From: a bacterium
Lineage (GTDB): Bacteria > Gemmatimonadota > Gemmatimonadetes > Gemmatimonadales > Gemmatimonadaceae
Direction of reading: 5' to 3'
Assembly (NCBI GenBank): GCA_027484025.1
Contig: JAIXTI010000081.1
Coordinates: 1-64,000, forward strand
DNA length: 64,000 nucleotides
The translations under genes and the position numbers were made by a program. Position 1 is the stretch's first letter; the number at the start of each line of letters is the position of its first letter. Of the stretch, positions 62,247-64,000 are shown in pieces. Below the pieces are notes generated by a model. The model saw only the letters and a program-made list of their open reading frames with translations, searched no databases and was not told the DNA's origin.

Positions 62247-62720
62247 TCAACCCGCAGGCGGATTCCACTGAAAGTTCGACGCATGATGGTGCACGATGAG
62301 CCACGTGTCACCCTCGCGATGCAGGACGAACGTCCGTCTCGCGAACGAGAGCGGTTCCTTGATCGGAGTGGGAGGCACATCGCGCAGGTGCGCCGTGACA
62401 ATGGCCATGTCCCCGAACATCTGCGCTGTCACGGCAGCCGGTGTAATGGTGATCGGCCCTGACCTGCGACCGAATATTGCCGCAAACGCCTCCCGAATCT
62501 GCGGCTTCCCCGTCAGCCGATACGGTGCATCACCCACGGGCATGAATAGCGTCGCCTCCTCGGCGAAGGTACTCACCATGAGGTCGAGATCTGCCGTTTC
62601 GTTCGCCCGAATGAACGTGCGAACCGTTGCCAACGCTCCGCCCTCGTCGGCCGCCGGCTGCGCGTGAAGGGTGGGCGCCAGGAGCAAGCCACTGAGGAGC
62701 ACCGCATGCAGTAGGCGCAT
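62247..62720 (-). CDS. Exported NTF2/SnoaL-like protein
   Basis: A 157-residue protein from ATG 62720 with signal peptide (MRLLHAVLLSGLLLAPTLHAQ). DUF4440/SnoaL-like fold: ATVRTFIRANETADLDLMVSTFAEEATLFMPVG and DTWLIVHHHASNFQW. The triple His near the C-terminus is usual in this family. Third NTF2-like protein in the window. Probably monocistronic. Confidence 0.88.
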   Translation of the reverse strand: MRLLHAVLLSGLLLAPTLHAQPAADEGGALATVRTFIRANETADLDLMVSTFAEEATLFMPVGDAPYRLTGKPQIREAFAAIFGRRSGPITITPAAVTAQMFGDMAIVTAHLRDVPPTPIKEPLSFARRTFVLHREGDTWLIVHHHASNFQWNPPAG

Positions 62721-62901
62721 CTGCAACTCCGCGCGTCTGAAGGTTGGGTTGGTCGCACCGTCTATGGCCACTAACCTTACGCCCACCCACAGTGTGCGCC
62801 AGCACGAGACGCGCGATCGCGCTGTATTCTCCAGCGACCCCGATCGTAGTGCCCTTGCCTATGCGCGACCGGTGTTCTGAGTCCACGTATATCCTCTCGT
62901 C

Positions 62902-63828
62902 ATGCCTGACCTCCTGCACCGCCTCCTCCGGGTCGGCGCGATCGCCATCACTGTGGCCTGCTCCGGTGCCGCGTCCTCCACGGCCACGATCGCCCCGACG
63001 CCAAGCGATGTCGACGCTGACGGGGTGCAGATGCTCTTCCCCTCGGCACCGGGTGCGTCGTTCCGCCTCGGGACCAGCGATCCGAATCGCACCGCGCGGC
63101 TCGTGATCGAAAAGGGAACGACCGCGACCGCCGGCGTAGACGGTGGTATTCGCTTCTGGAATCTGCCGTCGTATCCGCTCGAGTACTCGAGCGGCGGCAC
63201 CGGTGTCACGAGCCGCCTGCACATTCAGGCGAGCGACGCCGCGCAGCAGTTCACTTGGCGCACGCAGCGTGGCTTTCTCGCCGCGCCCACCGATCTCAAG
63301 AACCAGGAGTTCACGATCTACGCGCGGGTGCATGGCCTCACCGATCTGGCGCGCGCGATGCTTACCATGAAGGTGCGCGGCGGCGGACACAGTGCGAACA
63401 ACGGAGATCTCGCATCGTGTGTCATGATCACCGTCGCCCCGGCCACGGCGCCGGGCGGGCCCACACGCTTCGGCAAGGAGCTCGTGCACCCCGACTACGA
63501 CTACGTGCGGCTCACGCCGCGCTTCGACGCGTCACTCGTCGAGAATCAGTGGCTCGGCATCAAGATGGTGAGCTGGAACGATCCGACCGACAGCACGCGG
63601 GTGGTGAATCGCCTCTATCTCGACACCGACCCATTCGATCGGGCCAGTGGTCGGCCGCGCAACGGCTGGCGCTTGTACAGCGAATACATCGATGTGGCTG
63701 GCAAGAGCTCCGGACGCTACAACACCGTCGTGAACTGGGGTGGATGGCAGACCACGATGCGCCTCGACGGTTACCGCAGCGTCGACTTCGCGCTGCTCTC
63801 GGCGCGGGAGATCGTGCCACCGCGATAA
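62902..63828 (+). CDS. Exported lipoprotein, concanavalin-like fold suspected
   Basis: Not recognised. 308 residues with lipobox TVAC (Cys20). The body is beta-rich with aromatic residues and patches like FWNLPSYPLEYSSGG, FTIYARVHGLTDLARAMLTMKVRGGGH and MVSWNDPTDSTRVVNRLYLDTDPF, in the style of carbohydrate-binding or lyase jelly-rolls, but no catalytic set could be placed. Monocistronic, divergent from the NTF2-like gene. Confidence 0.78.
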   Translation: MPDLLHRLLRVGAIAITVACSGAASSTATIAPTPSDVDADGVQMLFPSAPGASFRLGTSDPNRTARLVIEKGTTATAGVDGGIRFWNLPSYPLEYSSGGTGVTSRLHIQASDAAQQFTWRTQRGFLAAPTDLKNQEFTIYARVHGLTDLARAMLTMKVRGGGHSANNGDLASCVMITVAPATAPGGPTRFGKELVHPDYDYVRLTPRFDASLVENQWLGIKMVSWNDPTDSTRVVNRLYLDTDPFDRASGRPRNGWRLYSEYIDVAGKSSGRYNTVVNWGGWQTTMRLDGYRSVDFALLSAREIVPPR

Positions 63829-63911
63829 CAAGGTGCGACATCGACGCGGAGGGCATTCGCTTGGCCATCGTTCTCCGGCGCTATCGTCACCGGGCGAGAC
63901 GCGCCTCCTGA

Positions 63912-64000
63912 CTACGATGCGGCGCGGCGCTGCTGCCGAGGCTCCTGATCGTCAGACTCGTGCCGCCAGTCGTCGCCCAGAACGGCGAGTGTATTCCATC
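63912..64000 (-). CDS. Possible C-terminal end of a gene entering from the right edge
   Basis: On the minus strand a frame is open from the window edge to TAG at 63912-63914, ending LAVLGDDWRHESDDQEPRQQ and a short basic tail. GC-rich codon use fits a real hydrophilic C-terminus, but 28 codons are too few to be sure. Confidence 0.3.
   Translation of the reverse strand, partial: WNTLAVLGDDWRHESDDQEPRQQRRAAS

Noticed and set aside
1-64000. tRNA, rRNA, CRISPR arrays, transposases, integrases or phage genes
   Set aside because: Reading intergenic stretches and all supported proteins gave no cloverleaf, spacer array, transposase or integrase motif. The window looks like ordinary chromosome.

Overview
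This is GC-rich bacterial DNA that most resembles a Gemmatimonadota (Gemmatimonas-like) chromosome. That is an inference from the combination of a SusC/SusD pair, two PEP-CTERM proteins, very many exported hydrolases and TonB-dependent receptors. There is no 16S or ribosomal marker to prove it. About 54 protein genes can be supported. No rRNA, tRNA, CRISPR array, insertion sequence or phage gene was seen. Most genes encode exported proteins (signal peptides or lipoboxes), so the window reads as a cell-envelope and secreted-hydrolase region.

Layout. 1-4.4 kb: the end of an AXE1-type esterase, then a convergent HlyD-like / cellulose-synthase-like (GT2 + PilZ) pair. 4.6-11.2 kb: a minus-strand operon of two metallophosphoesterase lipoproteins, a PEBP-YHYH fusion lipoprotein and a small secreted protein, joined by three ATGA stop/start overlaps, with a beta-lactamase-fold hydrolase behind. 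11.4-15.7 kb: small membrane and hydrolase genes, a DUF305 lipoprotein and an LVIVD-repeat protein, closed by a strong terminator. 15.7-28.6 kb: SusD, SusC, a CocE-type hydrolase and a serine hydrolase on the minus strand, divergent from an OmpR-type response regulator, a histidine kinase, another serine hydrolase and a two-lobed aspartic-protease-like protein.

28.6-44.4 kb: a class A beta-lactamase-like protein, a small M50-like protease, a FecA-like receptor with a TPR partner, a phospholipase D family protein, a hybrid histidine kinase, polyphosphate kinase (ppk1) and a phytase-like esterase. 44.5-49.7 kb: a second TonB receptor, a small lipoprotein whose 3' end overlaps a glycerophosphodiesterase gene, and a PEP-CTERM protein behind a possible sigma-54 promoter. 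49.9-57.6 kb: a minus-strand run of FKBP, S9 peptidase, DUF1028 and NTF2-like genes, then a polytopic membrane protein translationally coupled to a His/Met-rich exported protein that carries a hexanucleotide repeat. 57.8-64 kb: a YffB/ArsC-like protein, a three-gene unit (Ada zinc-finger, NTF2-like, serine hydrolase), dTDP-glucose dehydratase, a second PEP-CTERM protein and a few exported proteins of unknown role.

How they may work together. The SusCD/CocE/two-component block looks like a regulated uptake and hydrolysis locus for esters or peptides. The phosphoesterases, GDPD, phytase-like protein and Ppk1 give the window a phosphate-scavenging flavour, but they lie in separate transcription units. 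The best candidates for an undescribed system are the metallophosphoesterase/YHYH operon and the membrane protein/His-Met-rich protein pair.
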